Shown one piece after another: positions 1 to 11,850 of a DNA stretch of 64,000 nucleotides. Each line of letters opens with the position of its first letter. Positions within the stretch are counted from its first letter, which is position 1. The translations under genes were made by a program, and so were the position numbers. A model generated the notes under the pieces. The model was not told the origin of the DNA. It made no database searches and saw only the letters and a list, made by a program, of their open reading frames with translations. The stretch comes from Saxidomus purpurata (Eukaryota; Mollusca; Bivalvia; Venerida; Veneridae), in the NCBI GenBank assembly GCA_022818135.1, contig JAFMSR010000005.1, forward strand, positions 27,552,263-27,616,262, given 5' to 3'.

Positions 1-2490
1 TTATTTTTCCTTGACAAAAACGAAAGGAGATCATTTTATTAACATATGGTATTAAACAGTCTGTGTCATTTTTCTCTACTTACTGCACTTAGACTTTTTA
101 CATTCTTCATGTTAGTTCACTTCTTATTTGAACGAGTACTAAGTATACCGGTAATAGAAAACGTGCCTTTAACAAACCAAGATCTTGTTGTGGTCCTGAT
201 GGGATTTGACTGCTATTTTCAAAACGCGATATTTCTTCATCTGTTAGTGAAAGATGAAACCAATACCGCTATGTCTAGACAGAAATATTGTACCTAATAA
301 TAACAACATTACCTTCTGCTTATGTCGAATGATTTGCTATTATATTGGCATCAGCACTTGTGACCAGACATCTGCGAACAATAAGTAGTAATAATGACGT
401 TTCGACCAGCCTAATGACACGAATCGTAAGTTTCTTGTCAAACTGAATCTTGCACACAGACTAGCTTGTCAAACCTTCACGATTCGATGTTCATTTATAC
501 ACTATAGGGACATGACGTTTCAGTGAACTATGACTTAACAAAAAGTACATTTGTAATACATTTATGCGGTACCTGTTTCTTTTCTTTTCAGACTAGCCGG
601 ACAAATCAAAGAATGTCATCAAGTGTACCTTGTTCCCCATGTATCTCTTTCTATTTATGTTATTAGGTTAACCATTGAGTGTCTGTGAAAGCTATTTAAT
701 TTGAAAGATATTACTCCAGGGTGCACTATCTAATGCAAGTGTCGTAGGAATCCGATAAGTCAAAACTTTCATCGCCGTGTGTCAAATCATTTTCTAGTTA
801 GGTGTCTCACCTTATATTGAACTTACTAGTACCTTAATGGAAGAAAACAGGTGAAAACTGTTTTAGCATCTAGATACAGAAGCGCAACATTATCCATGTT
901 GTTTGTTGGCTATTGTATAAGAGTATAATGGTCATTTTGGTATTCCGCTTTGACGTTTCGATTCGCAATAAATGATACAACACCTTTGCTTATTGTTGAA
1001 CATAATCTTCAAAACTGACGAATTTGTCAAACCTTCAGGTTATGACATTCATTTATACAGACGAAATGCGTGAAGTTTCAGTGAATTTGTCACTGAACAA
1101 TATATAAAATATGAAGCAAACATTTGTGTTATGTATATTTCTTTCAGGCTTATCGCGAAATCTATATAATTTTCAGGCAGCTCTTTGCATCTATGCCATT
1201 GGGTATACCACTCTTGTGTAAATTGTCCAATACTAGACTCCTTCAGAAACATGCCATATCAATATTGCCAATAGCTTTTGGCCAATGGTCAAAACTTTTT
1301 TAACAATTAGTCTGGTATTTGTTAGTTTGTCTGCTTAAACCATATTGTAAATTGGTTTAGCCAAATGTTGTTATCAACTATATAAATAAAGTCGTTTTAT
1401 AATAATAATAATAATTATTATTAAACTGACGCTGTCTTAGTGTGCATCCGGCGGATTTATATTTTTTCCACGAAAAAAGGGTTATCCAAATGCTATAAAG
1501 TTAGTGCCAATCATGGATGAACATTTTACATTACTGTCAGCTATTCATTGTGAGAGATATTACTCCAGCGTGAAATGCTCAATAGTAACATCGTAGGAAT
1601 CAGATAAATCAAACTGTTTATGGCTGTGCGTCAATTCATTTATTAGCTAAGTGTCTTTTGTTACTCTAATGGAAAAAATAGTTGAATACTTATTTCAACA
1701 CCTAGAAATAGAAACTACACGTAAATCTATCGATGGGGTACGTAGTGAGCTCACAGAAATGGTGTTTACAACAACAGTCGATAACAAACACAACATATGT
1801 GTTATCACACACCGTGGCTAGTCATGTTTTATCATCAGCTATTGTTTGGCCTTGACATCTGAACAATATTTGCGCATGCTGAAATTATTGTAAAAACATG
1901 TTGTTATTTCCGATTGTAAATGTTTTTTCATTTATGAAGCAATCCCAAAAGACTCGAATACATATGAAGTGTTTCAAACTGCTAAACGAATCTCTTCAAT
2001 AGCCAATTATTCTACTTAAGTTATTTTAAAATCATTACTGGAATTGTACCCAAATGACCACAGGGAAATAATAATTCCATCAAAGCTTCACAATTAAGTT
2101 ATTTTTCGATTAATTAGTGTGCTCTAATTATAGATTGTGTGCCGTCTTTATTGTTTTGACCGAAGGCACGGGTATATTACCTGTAAGTGCAGGTATGTCC
2201 ACGAAATATTCTTTAGTGCGTTCACAGAACAAGACATGTGAATAAGTCTAGTAACAATGTAATATAGATTATTCGCTTTTAATCATTCTGGATAAAACGA
2301 CGGGGATGCTTTTTATTTTACCCAGTTGTTGATAAATCTCTTCCAGCTATTATAATTTCAGGGTTTTGTATGCGAGTGTCGTCTACTGTGATAGAAATTA
2401 CTCCAGTGTGAATTGCCTTATATTGAAACAGTCGCAAGGATCTGATAAATCAACAGTAGATTTGTTTCCCAGTTAAATGATTCGCTCGTT
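1..2490. repeat. Diverged large-unit duplications (about 850 bp)
   Basis: A block centred on gatattactccag recurs at 707, 1556 and, as gaaattactccag, at 2394 (spacing 849 and 838). Shared sequence continues for more than 100 bp after it (cgtaggaatc.gataa.tcaaa). A second block (gacgtttcga ... gtcaaaccttca ... cagtgaa) recurs at about 396-600 and 952-1160 and more weakly near 1828-1985. It is noncoding and heavily diverged. Confidence 0.65.
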
Positions 2491-3101
2491 TGCAACAGAA
2501 AAGGCATTTAATATTTTGCTTCAATTGGCAAGTTTCATTAAAAATATACAGCGTAATATAGTTTATGACCCGACAAAAGTTGTTTTTTTTTGAAAATTAT
2601 ATACATGTAATTTACAAACAACAGTTGGCAAAGTTATTGCAGCTTGATTTGTTTTGTTTCTTGACATGGCTGGGAGGAGATCAAATTGTGAAGAAGAGAC
2701 CAGTGAAAGAGGAAGGCCAATACAGTGTTTATAACACACTGCTGTACACATTAAACGAGAAGGATACGTGTAAAACTATGCAAAATATTTACGAATGAAA
2801 AGCTTTAAAATGCTCATTCAACAGCTTTTTCAAAAGTCAATAAAAAAAGAACAAAAGCTTGGAAAAACTTTCACGTTCGGTTTAAACAATAAACAACTTG
2901 AAAAATGTTCTTTTAAGTGTTTGCCCTACATTTTTCTCCAATGAAAATGTCTAAAATGTCCCCTGTTCATTTGCCGTAAACGTCTGACAGGTTATTCTAT
3001 GTATCACTCTTTCTTAATAGAGCGACACTCTATGGACCTGTTTACGCATTACGTCATAAAATGTAGTAGGATAAAGTCTAAATGTACGGCAAGCACTAAG
3101 T

Positions 3102-3210
3102 CAGTTAGAGGCTAAAATAGAGAAATTTCTACAACATAGAAACGCAGTCGGTCGCTAGCGCTCCCTCCTTTGGGTTTCTATATTGTATTTCTCTATTTAG
3201 CCTCTAACTG
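3102..3210. repeat. Inverted-repeat element (MITE-like)
   Basis: The arm cagttagaggct... at 3102-3126 pairs with 3187-3210 with one extra base. Pairing resumes inward (catagaaac / gtttctat), so most of the 109 bp can fold. No ORF is present. Confidence 0.75.
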
Positions 3211-3481
3211 TTACATAAAGCTCATATCATAAAAGATCACTGAAGTTCATGAAACTGTTGAAAAAATAGGATGACTTTTTTATTCCGTAAGAGTGGACAA
3301 AGTTCTTTAAAGGTAGTTTAGATTGTCGGAATAGCTTTTAACTTTATTCATTCACTCTTTTATGTCAACAACTGTAACTGTAAACTTTGTACAACCATCG
3401 ATTATTTGAGGAAGTAGAATCTAGTCAGAAACTGCTGTAAATGACATTGAAAAGTAAAGTTCTGCTATTAAGACCATTTAA

Positions 3482-3862
3482 TATTAAGACCGCCATCGAC
3501 ATTAAGACCGCCCTCGATATTAAGACCGCCCTCGATATTAAGACCGCCCTCGATATTAAGACCGCCATCGACATTAAGACCGCCCTCGATATTAAGACCG
3601 CCCTCGATATTAAGACCGCCATCGACATTAAGACTGCCATCGACATTAAGACCGCCATCGACATTAAGACCGCCCTCGATATTAAGACCGCCCTCGATAT
3701 TAAGACCGCCATCGACATTAAGACTGCCATCGATATTAAGACCGCCCTCGATATTAAGACCGCTATCGACATTAAGACCGCCCTCGACATTAAGACCGCC
3801 ATCGATATTAAGACCGCCCTCGATATTAAGACCGCCCTCGACATTAAGACCACCCTCAATAT
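3482..3862 (+). repeat. 18-bp tandem array, about 21 copies
   Basis: The unit attaagaccgcc + atcgac or ctcgat is repeated about 21 times with few changes. Because 18 is divisible by three, four of six frames stay open. The plus frame 3441-3944 reads Asp-Ile-Lys-Thr-Ala-Leu/Ile repeats between short unique ends. Most likely it is a noncoding minisatellite; translation is unproven. Confidence 0.95.
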
Positions 3863-4140
3863 TAATATGTCGAGCCAAATGGCATATTATATCGTAGAAA
3901 GGTCTCAATATAAAGACCATTTCAATATTAAGATCCCCTTATGACGGTCCGAATAATGGTCTTATTAGAGAAATTTTACTACACATTTAATTTTACAACT
4001 TGGTTCAAAGGATTCGCGACCACGATTTAGTTTAAACTAGTCAAATTTACATCTACATGGATAAAATTGTAGCTTTATAAACATACATTTATCCTGAAAT
4101 TATTGCCAGACTTATCATGAATGTGTTTACATATCGGGCC

Positions 4141-4330
4141 ATACAGCACTTACCGGTGTAACATTAAATTTTGACCCCGTTGAAAATTGACCCCAAGGGT
4201 CATTTTTCAACGTTGAGAATTGACCCTGCCAACATTTCAACATTAAATTTTGATCAAAAAGTCGTTGAGACCTGATCAGTCGTTAAATTTTGATCAACAA
4301 TGGAGTCATTTTTAACGGTTAGTTAAATTT
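4141..4330. repeat. Hairpin-bearing ttgaccc repeat
   Basis: cgttgaaaattgaccc (4178-4193) pairs with gggtcatttttcaacg (4197-4212) at 15 of 16 positions. Flanking text repeats aacattaaattttga and ttgaccc/gatcaa motifs. This looks like a short palindromic dispersed repeat. Confidence 0.6.
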
Positions 4331-4782
4331 ATGTTTTACGTCGAAGATCGTCTGTTTGTGGTAGAGAAACACTGGGCAGAATCAGAAACTCATAGGCTTC
4401 TTAAAAATAATTTCACAAGGCCGAGCCCGGGCTCAAACTGACAACTTCGCCGAGGTAGGCAAGATTTAACACAATGATTTCCGACAGATGGGTGGGTGTG
4501 GTCGGAGTTCGACATGCACATCGAGACTTCCACACAGGGAGCATCTTTTCCGACCATAACAAGGTATTTTTATCTCATAATTATGGCCATTTACGAACTT
4601 GTATAATCTACTGTTTTAATTCATTTAAAGAATGTACAGCTAGCCATGGCTTTTAGAAATAGTCTATTATAATTCTGCATGTGGCAGAAAAAGTGTCACA
4701 GCCAGGGCCAATACACGCCACAAATTTACTATAGGTTTGTATAGGAGCGCTGTCATTAACTCGCGATAACATTTTAACTAAT

Positions 4783-5097
4783 AAAGTTATTTTAAAATCA
4801 CAAACGGGATGATAAAATATAACATTTCCCCTTTTTAATGAATATTTTTTTATTTTTCTGAGACTTTATTTGTTTGGTCTTTTTTTAACTTATAAACTCT
4901 ACCCGTCGTTTTACTATATAATATATAGTAAAACGCCCAAAATGTCACAATTTTAAGTGAAAATTTTGCAGCTTATCTCCAATTTGTTCAAAAACTATAA
5001 CACTTATTTTAGAATCACAAACGGGATTGAATAAAACAATCATTCTCCATTTAAGTGATATATTTTATATAAAAATAAAGAAAGAAGAGAATGGTCT
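4783..5097. repeat. Diverged direct pair with a central palindrome
   Basis: A block around tcacaaacggga and ending ggtctttttttaa occurs at about 4783-4890 and again at 4998-5097. Between them lies a 29-nt palindrome at 4907-4935 with perfect 14-bp arms (cgttttactatata). Confidence 0.65.
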
Positions 5098-6938
5098 TTT
5101 TTTAAGGTTTTGTTTAACAGGTATATAATTTCATTTTTACGATCGGAGCTCGGTTGCTTCCGTAATACTGGCCGAACACTTCCGAATGATTGGTCTAACT
5201 GCTTCAGGCCATCGATAAGTTTTATGGCCGGACATTACGTAACATTTACCATGATCTTTAAAACGTTGTATATTGGGTTTTGTTTTACATTAAAATGCAA
5301 ACTGGGTTAGAATCTTCAGTTTTTTGTTCATAAAAAGGCAAAACCTTTCATTGAAACCGGATATACATGATATCGTCTTTATAGCGAGGATCCATGAAAT
5401 TTTCAGTATAATTATCAATAATATTATTTAGCTTTTGATGTTAATTTGCAACACATAAAAGATTCACTATGCATGCATTTTTATTTCGAAACACTTGCAC
5501 GGGTACTTTATATTTTGTTTTACATTTCTCTTTGTCTCGAGTGAAAGGCAAGAATTCGCTCCGCTGAAATTGGTTTCATTTTATAGGTGTCAACATAGAG
5601 TTTCTTCCAGACCAAAGCTAGTTTTCATAATACACAGGTCAAAACCAGGTAGTCTTATTACTCGTATCTTTTGTCTTTCATTTCTTCCTGAAGAAATAAG
5701 CTGATTATTACATTAACAAAAAGAGAGAAGAAAAAAGAAACACGCAAGGTTTGATCTGTGTGCAGAGTATTAAATGACAAAATCTGTAAAATGTAATAGG
5801 TATTATTCTACTGCAGAAACTGAAAAGTTTTTTTCCTACAATAAATCCTTATTTCTTCTAAAATGTTAATTATATTTTCAAGCCATGTGATGAAAAATCA
5901 CATACTTTTTAAGGTATTCAACATCAAGCGTTTACTAGAGTATGTAAAATCTATTTGATATTCTGAAAGGAAACTGTTCTATTTCTCAAATTAAAAAAGC
6001 CTACCGAAATCAAATGTCAGTCTTTATCAGATCAGGAATAACACTGATTAGGAATTTAAGATCGCAAAATAAAACAAGTTGACGTACTATCTACCGGGGA
6101 CATGTAGGTCCATCTATTTACGTTTCTAAAGCACACCATACGTTTGCAGCAGACTTGCCGTGTGCGTCTGTACTTGAAAATAAGAGGTCTAAAATTTTAA
6201 ACAATTCTCACGAGCAAACGTTACGCACGTGTAAAGGGATTAGCCGATTATGAAAAATCAAGTGCACACTAGATTCATTTTCATTATTATGTCAAAATTC
6301 ACGAATTTTGTAGCTTTTGGATTATTCTGTGACTATTTTTATGACTGATGATGTGACTGTAATGAAATAGTGCTACCAGTTAAAACATTACTATTATTAT
6401 TATTATTAATTGCAAGTAATGTGAATGATAATGCTGAATTTTCTTTATCTTCTGGTAGAAATTATAAAAATTAAAACATAAGATTTTCACAAAAGTTACG
6501 CGTCAAGTTCAATATCTCCCTTAGGCAATATTCCAGTACAATCGATAATCAATGATTTATGACCCTGACCGTTATTTACGGATATTACCGAACCGTAGTT
6601 GTTTCCGTAAACTCCTAATCCCCAAAACTTATCGATTGCCTGCTGATATACGCTTGACACTTTTTCTGCCGTATGTTTAGAATGACCATATGCTTTTATG
6701 GTTTTATATGGTGTGTATAAATTACTACAAATCGACCTGTACCCGTTAATATCTTTCCCGTTTGATACTTTGCCCGCGTTTCAAACTTCAAACAAAAACA
6801 CCGATAGTTTGATTATACGTCACAGTTACTCTTGTAGGCGAATAAAAATTAGTTGTGTGTTTCAATTTATGTGTTGGTTTCTAATCATATTCATCATTTC
6901 TATTTAAACTTAAATATAAATTCAACATTTAACATTAT
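5098..6938. other. AT-rich stretch, nothing recognised
   Basis: Only short, domain-free ORFs and an (ATT)n run near 6389-6410. Confidence 0.6.
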
Positions 6939-7021
6939 ATATCGAGGGTTGATCGCGAAACTGTTGTATCTGCTTCTTTTTTATATGCAGTTACAATAGT
7001 TTCGCGATCAACCCTCGATAT
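6939..7021. repeat. Strong 30-bp-stem hairpin
   Basis: atatcgagggttgatcgcga... at 6939-6968 pairs with 6992-7021 at 29 of 30 positions across a 23-nt loop. It is GC-richer than the flanks. It could be a minimal inverted-repeat transposon or a small-RNA-type hairpin; no terminal duplication was firmly identified. Confidence 0.85.
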
Positions 7022-7802
7022 GTATACGCAGCCTACCGAAGGCACATCATCTTACACTAGGCAATTTCTCTCGTTAAAGGTCCATTACTAACACCAAATC
7101 GAAATACTTTTTCGTCTGATACACAAGTGATAACATTTTGTGTAATAAACAACCAGGTCAGTACTGTCACTCGAACCAACGGCCCAAATTGATGAAAGAT
7201 TGAAATATAACCCGACTGTAGTTAATCAGTTCGTTAATAAGCATCCAAAGAATGGTAGCTGGGTTTTAACTTCTATTTCTGACCGGTATCAGAGTTATTG
7301 TCGATGAATTGGCAAATAATTAGAAGTGTTTTGGGTGTATAACTAAATGTTTATCACTTAAAAATCTGAAAAGAATGCAGAAATATTAATATTTCATCTG
7401 TATGGTCATAGGCATAATGCGTAAGATTATTGTGATCAGTTTTCAACGTTGAAATATGACCAATGAATCAATTACGGTTTTTGCTTTGTCTTGGATAATT
7501 ACTGTGTTGATGTATCAAACCGCTTCTTTATGAAAACTCTTAGGTATTTTCATACAAACACAGTTTCAGTTTAGTTGTTGCAAATGTTTCATCATTTGTC
7601 TGCGCATTTCATTCTTTGATTTTCAGTATTATATATTCCGCAAATGCATACACTTTGATCAAAAGCAGATTAGGAAAGAGTTTACATAAGCTTTTAGCTT
7701 CCTTCTCAATCCTAATAATTATGTTTGTTGTATTATTATGAACTATATGCATAATAAATATTGTTTAAACTAAAAGCAGATTAAAAAGTTAAAATGTAGG
7801 AC
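7022..7802. other. AT-rich stretch, nothing recognised
   Basis: No ORF or repeat of note on either strand. Confidence 0.6.
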
Positions 7803-7838
7803 GTGGCAAGTAGCTATGACTCTCTTTTCTGTCTGTCA

Positions 7839-7890
7839 CTGTCACTTTCTGTCTTTCTCTCTTTTCTGCCCCCCCCCCCCCCCCCCCTTT

Positions 7891-7929
<39 letters not shown>

Positions 7930-8020
7930 TCTCTCTCTCTATGTCACTCTCTGTATTTTTCTCTCTTTTCTGTCTCTCTCTGTCTCTCTCTGTCTCTTTC
8001 TGTTTTTCTCTCTCTCCTCC
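7839..8020. repeat. C homopolymers and CT/TCTG microsatellite
   Basis: Two C runs (7869-7887 and 7892-7927) lie inside CT- and TCTGTC-rich DNA. Overlapping proline- or glycine-rich ORFs are artefacts of the runs. Confidence 0.95.
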
Positions 8021-11000
8021 CCATCCTACCATCCCACAAATACCTTTCAAGAAAAACCACAATACGATTCTCTAAATAATTATACAATGTAAGTGAAATG
8101 AAAGTTGTGTGTCTTAATTGATGATATGCTTTGTTCCAAGTATTCGGGTCCAGAGTCAAAGAACAGGGCAAACCTAACGCGATTAACACTTTAACACAGC
8201 CGAGCGACAACAGAATGTTCAATATTTCCACCTATCCACATTTTGTTATTACTTTGTTGTCAAATAAAAACAAATACATTTTGTCTGATTTCTATCTGGC
8301 GTCTTGCATCTTTGTCCTAAACATATTGATTTGAGTTTAGGCGTACACACCTTTATCTGCCCAGTGGTCAACATGCACATGCGTTATCCAGCAAATACAA
8401 AATTTGCAAGGCTTTAACCTTGCTTTCGATACAAAAACACTTACACCGAATTAAGGCCTGATGCTTCACTTTAACATTCTGATATTTTCAAATATGTATT
8501 ACAAAATGTATCTTTCCATATTCAAACCTGAAATTTGCCTAATTCTAACATGTTTGCGTCAAACAAGACCTAGCGCCATATTTTGCAATAAGCTCTCTCC
8601 TTTTCTCGGAAATCGTGACACGATTACTCTTTTTAACGCACTATCAAATACCGAATTTTGGCTCTATTCGCAGCCTGCACCGTCTCTTTAACAACGCTAT
8701 AAATGATCGCCAGTTCTCATGTTACAATTATGTTATATGTATTCGTGTTTATATTTTTAGAATAGTAATAGTTTACTATTAGGTATGAGAAGCCTAAATC
8801 GGTGAAAAACCGGAAGCAGGTTATTTTGTGTTGGGAACTTGCGGACCTACACTATGTGTTTAATTGCTGATTGGCTGAAACTAAGTGGATGCATACAAAA
8901 AAAAAATATTTTGAATTAATCGCTGGATGATAGATCACAAATGAAATATGAAGAGAAAAATCTGGATATGAATAATATTACAAATATTTGGTATTTGAAA
9001 ATACTGACATGTTTGGTCGGTGACCACTAAAACTGCCACAAAAATGGGGGTGGTGTCATTCAGCTCCAAATTACTGGCATAAAGTATTGGATCACATGTA
9101 TAAATTTTGTTATTTTTTATGTGGGACTAGGATGATTCTACAAAATAAAGTTCATTTCAGCAGTCGGTGAGATTTTGGGTAGTCGCACCGGAAGAAAACC
9201 TTATAATGTAAGTCTATGGAAATGTATTTAGGCGTCTCATACCTAAATTAGAGAATTCTGCGAGGGTCTTTTTTGCTCATAAATCGCACATATTTGTCGC
9301 GCGAAAATAGCCCATTGAGATCTACATATACCATATAAATGCAAACGTCTGATATTGTTTAAACGCTGTGTCCTTTCTGAGTAATACGCAGTAATCAGTT
9401 ACTTTAACTATTGACCCTAAAGAATAAAACTTCAGATTCTATACAGTATTCATTATTTAAAACAATAATCCTATAAACAATATTATTTTAAAAACTGAAG
9501 TGAATTTTTTCCGACACTAGACATCCATGATGAACATTTGTATGTCATGCTTGTGCCCAAAGAAATCGATCTACCAGACAAATGACACTTAAAAATGTAA
9601 GAAAATTACAGCAACAATTTTCTCCGTTTTAGTTTCCTGTGATTAAAATTTCTGTATTTTAAAGAGCCGGAATAAAGCCAAAATATAAACTAGTTGCCGA
9701 TGTTATTTCTTTTAGCCAATTTAAGAGTTTGTGCGCTGACTGAAATAGATTCTTATTGTGACAGAAGATATTATTTCTGTGTGAATGATACACGAGTCGT
9801 ATAAATCAAAAGCTTTATGGCTGTAAGAAAATTTGTTTCTTCATTAAATGGTCTTGCTTAAAATAAACACTACGCGGAGAAAACAAACGAGTTCGTAATT
9901 TCATCGCGTCTTCTTGGATCCATACATGGCATTTATCGAGCATATAAAATGTAACTAAGTGTAAAAGTAGACTGCATGTATCAAATTCACAATCAAATAT
10001 ATGTGCGAAAAACATAAACAATCGAAATATGAAACCATAAGAGATAACACAATGCAGTTCATGACGTCATTTTCAATTACAACTGACTACACCTACACAT
10101 TGCCAAGAATATTGTAACATTACATGGAAGTTAATAAGTTGTGTGCTTCAAAACTGAAACGTTACATTAATAAGTAGAACAGCTCGAGAAGTATCTTTTT
10201 CTTTCGCATGAACACGCTTTAGTTTGAACACCGTCATACATGTTTTAAAAGAACTGTCCGTGTGCTTATGCAATTGAGCTATGCTGAAGTACGCAGATTT
10301 GAAGTGGATTGTTGACTGAAAATCTCGATAATTCTTGAACTACTTGACAAGTCTTGAATGCCCTTACAATCAATCAGTATTGGAAAGCGAATATTGGATG
10401 TCCATCGCCACAATATCTGACATGAATTTTTGGGACAAAATAAGTTCTAAACAGCGAAGCTTTTCAGGATTGTGCGTGATTACTTTATTCATGTAAAGAT
10501 CTGCTTTATGAATTATGTCTAGATTAGAAAAGGCACAGACTACAACAGTCCTCACGTACTACAGAGATTAACAAAAGAAACCGGTAAGTTATCGTGCACT
10601 ACAAACTCCGGGAAATATACAAAATCGGTATGCCCGCAAGCAATCTGATTAAAATCATAGATCGTGAACTTTAGTCAGATTGGTCCGCAAGTTACACAAC
10701 AGGGAACGAATTCGCAGATTGGTGGTATTTGATAGGCAGACAGACGGACGTGCGGACGGACAGGCAATGTGTTTCATTTTTATTCAAATCATATATAATG
10801 CAACATCTATAGGCTGACCACATAACTAGATCTACTGCCTCTAACTCTAACTGCTGAGATACATATAAGCATGGAGAGAAATATTTTTCAGTCTCTGAAA
10901 AGGACTTGCGGGCACACACGTTTTAACAAGTCCGTCTATTTCACCAGACTTTAAGCGGCTTGATAAATAGGTAAAACAGAAATAAAGTGAGGCATTAATA

Positions 11001-11219
11001 TAGTGCTTGGGACTCTCTGTGTTTGCGTTACGTCTGTGTGATGAGCCTTTATAAAAACCATTATATAAAGCTACGCTAAAAACGCCTTACAGAACGTTTG
11101 CAGCGTTGTAGAATTTTCAACTGATGTTCAAGCTATAGCAAACAAACCGACTGCATCCGGTGTAAATGTGAGATTTAGAGAGAGAAAAACCATTGATAGC
11201 GGTGTTGCTCTATTTTATT
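8021..11219. other. Unassigned AT-rich stretch
   Basis: Short ORFs without domain character. The only structure noted is the duplication-block copy near 9767. Confidence 0.5.
9740..9860. repeat. Additional dispersed copy of the 5' duplication block
   Basis: gatattatttctgtgtgaat at 9767 and the following cgtataaatcaaaagctt tatggctgt segment match the block seen at 707, 1556 and 2394. Confidence 0.5.
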
Positions 11220-11229
11220 TAATTATTTT

Positions 11230-11850
11230 CTCCTCGACTTATAGGTGAACGGGTTCTACTTCGAACAAGTATGGGTCATTTTAACTTCCCAGCTTATGGG
11301 TGAACGGATTCTCTTCAACAAGTAGAACAATGGTGTTCAGTCTGGTCTCTCTTAAACCAAACAGTTTAAAAAACAATATCCTTAAGATTTTTAAAAATAT
11401 TTTTCCAAAGCAACTTCTTCTGTTTCCAGCAATTCACAAAGTAACCGAAACCTTTGTGCATTTCGTTGTGAATTAAAAGCCAATCAAATATGACCTTGAC
11501 CTACAAAGTCTGGCGGCATTACCTACCTTTTGTCATAAGAAATTCAATTTGAAAATTTGAAATTTTGATGAAGAAATCTTAAGAAATGGCTAAGTTATTG
11601 CCAACGTTAAGTTTTTGTAAGAAAAACTAGATACAAAAGGGGGCATAACTGTCAAATATGACATTGACCTACAAATCTTTCGGCATCACGAAAATTTTGT
11701 CATAACGTCATAAGCAGTACAACTTGAAATTTTGATGAAGAAATCTTAGGAAATCACAAAGTTTTAACAAACGTTAAGATTTTGTGACGGAATGACCGGC
11801 GGACAAAGCGATCCCTATGTATCGCCTTTTCTTAGAAAGGGCGATACAAC
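11230..11850. repeat. Dispersed repeat with internal 168-bp duplication
   Basis: Two related units start tgaccttgacctacaaa at 11491 and tgacattgacctacaaa at 11659; each carries tgaaattttgatgaagaaat (11558, 11725). A gcgatccctatgtatcgcc ... agggcgatac imperfect hairpin (11809-11847) ends the element. Upstream, ggtgaacggg/att and caagta motifs also repeat (11246-11330). The form suggests a nonautonomous transposable element. Confidence 0.6.

Noticed and set aside
3425..3920. Two minus-strand ORFs of 144 and 150 codons
   Set aside because: They are the 18-bp array read in other frames, where unit differences cause non-conservative changes.
4415..4500. Minus-strand gtttgagcccgg resembling a tRNA-derived SINE promoter
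   Set aside because: Only a B-box-like word is seen; no convincing A box, tail or duplication.
7803..8231. Proline- and glycine-rich ORFs
   Set aside because: They follow from C homopolymers and CT repeats.
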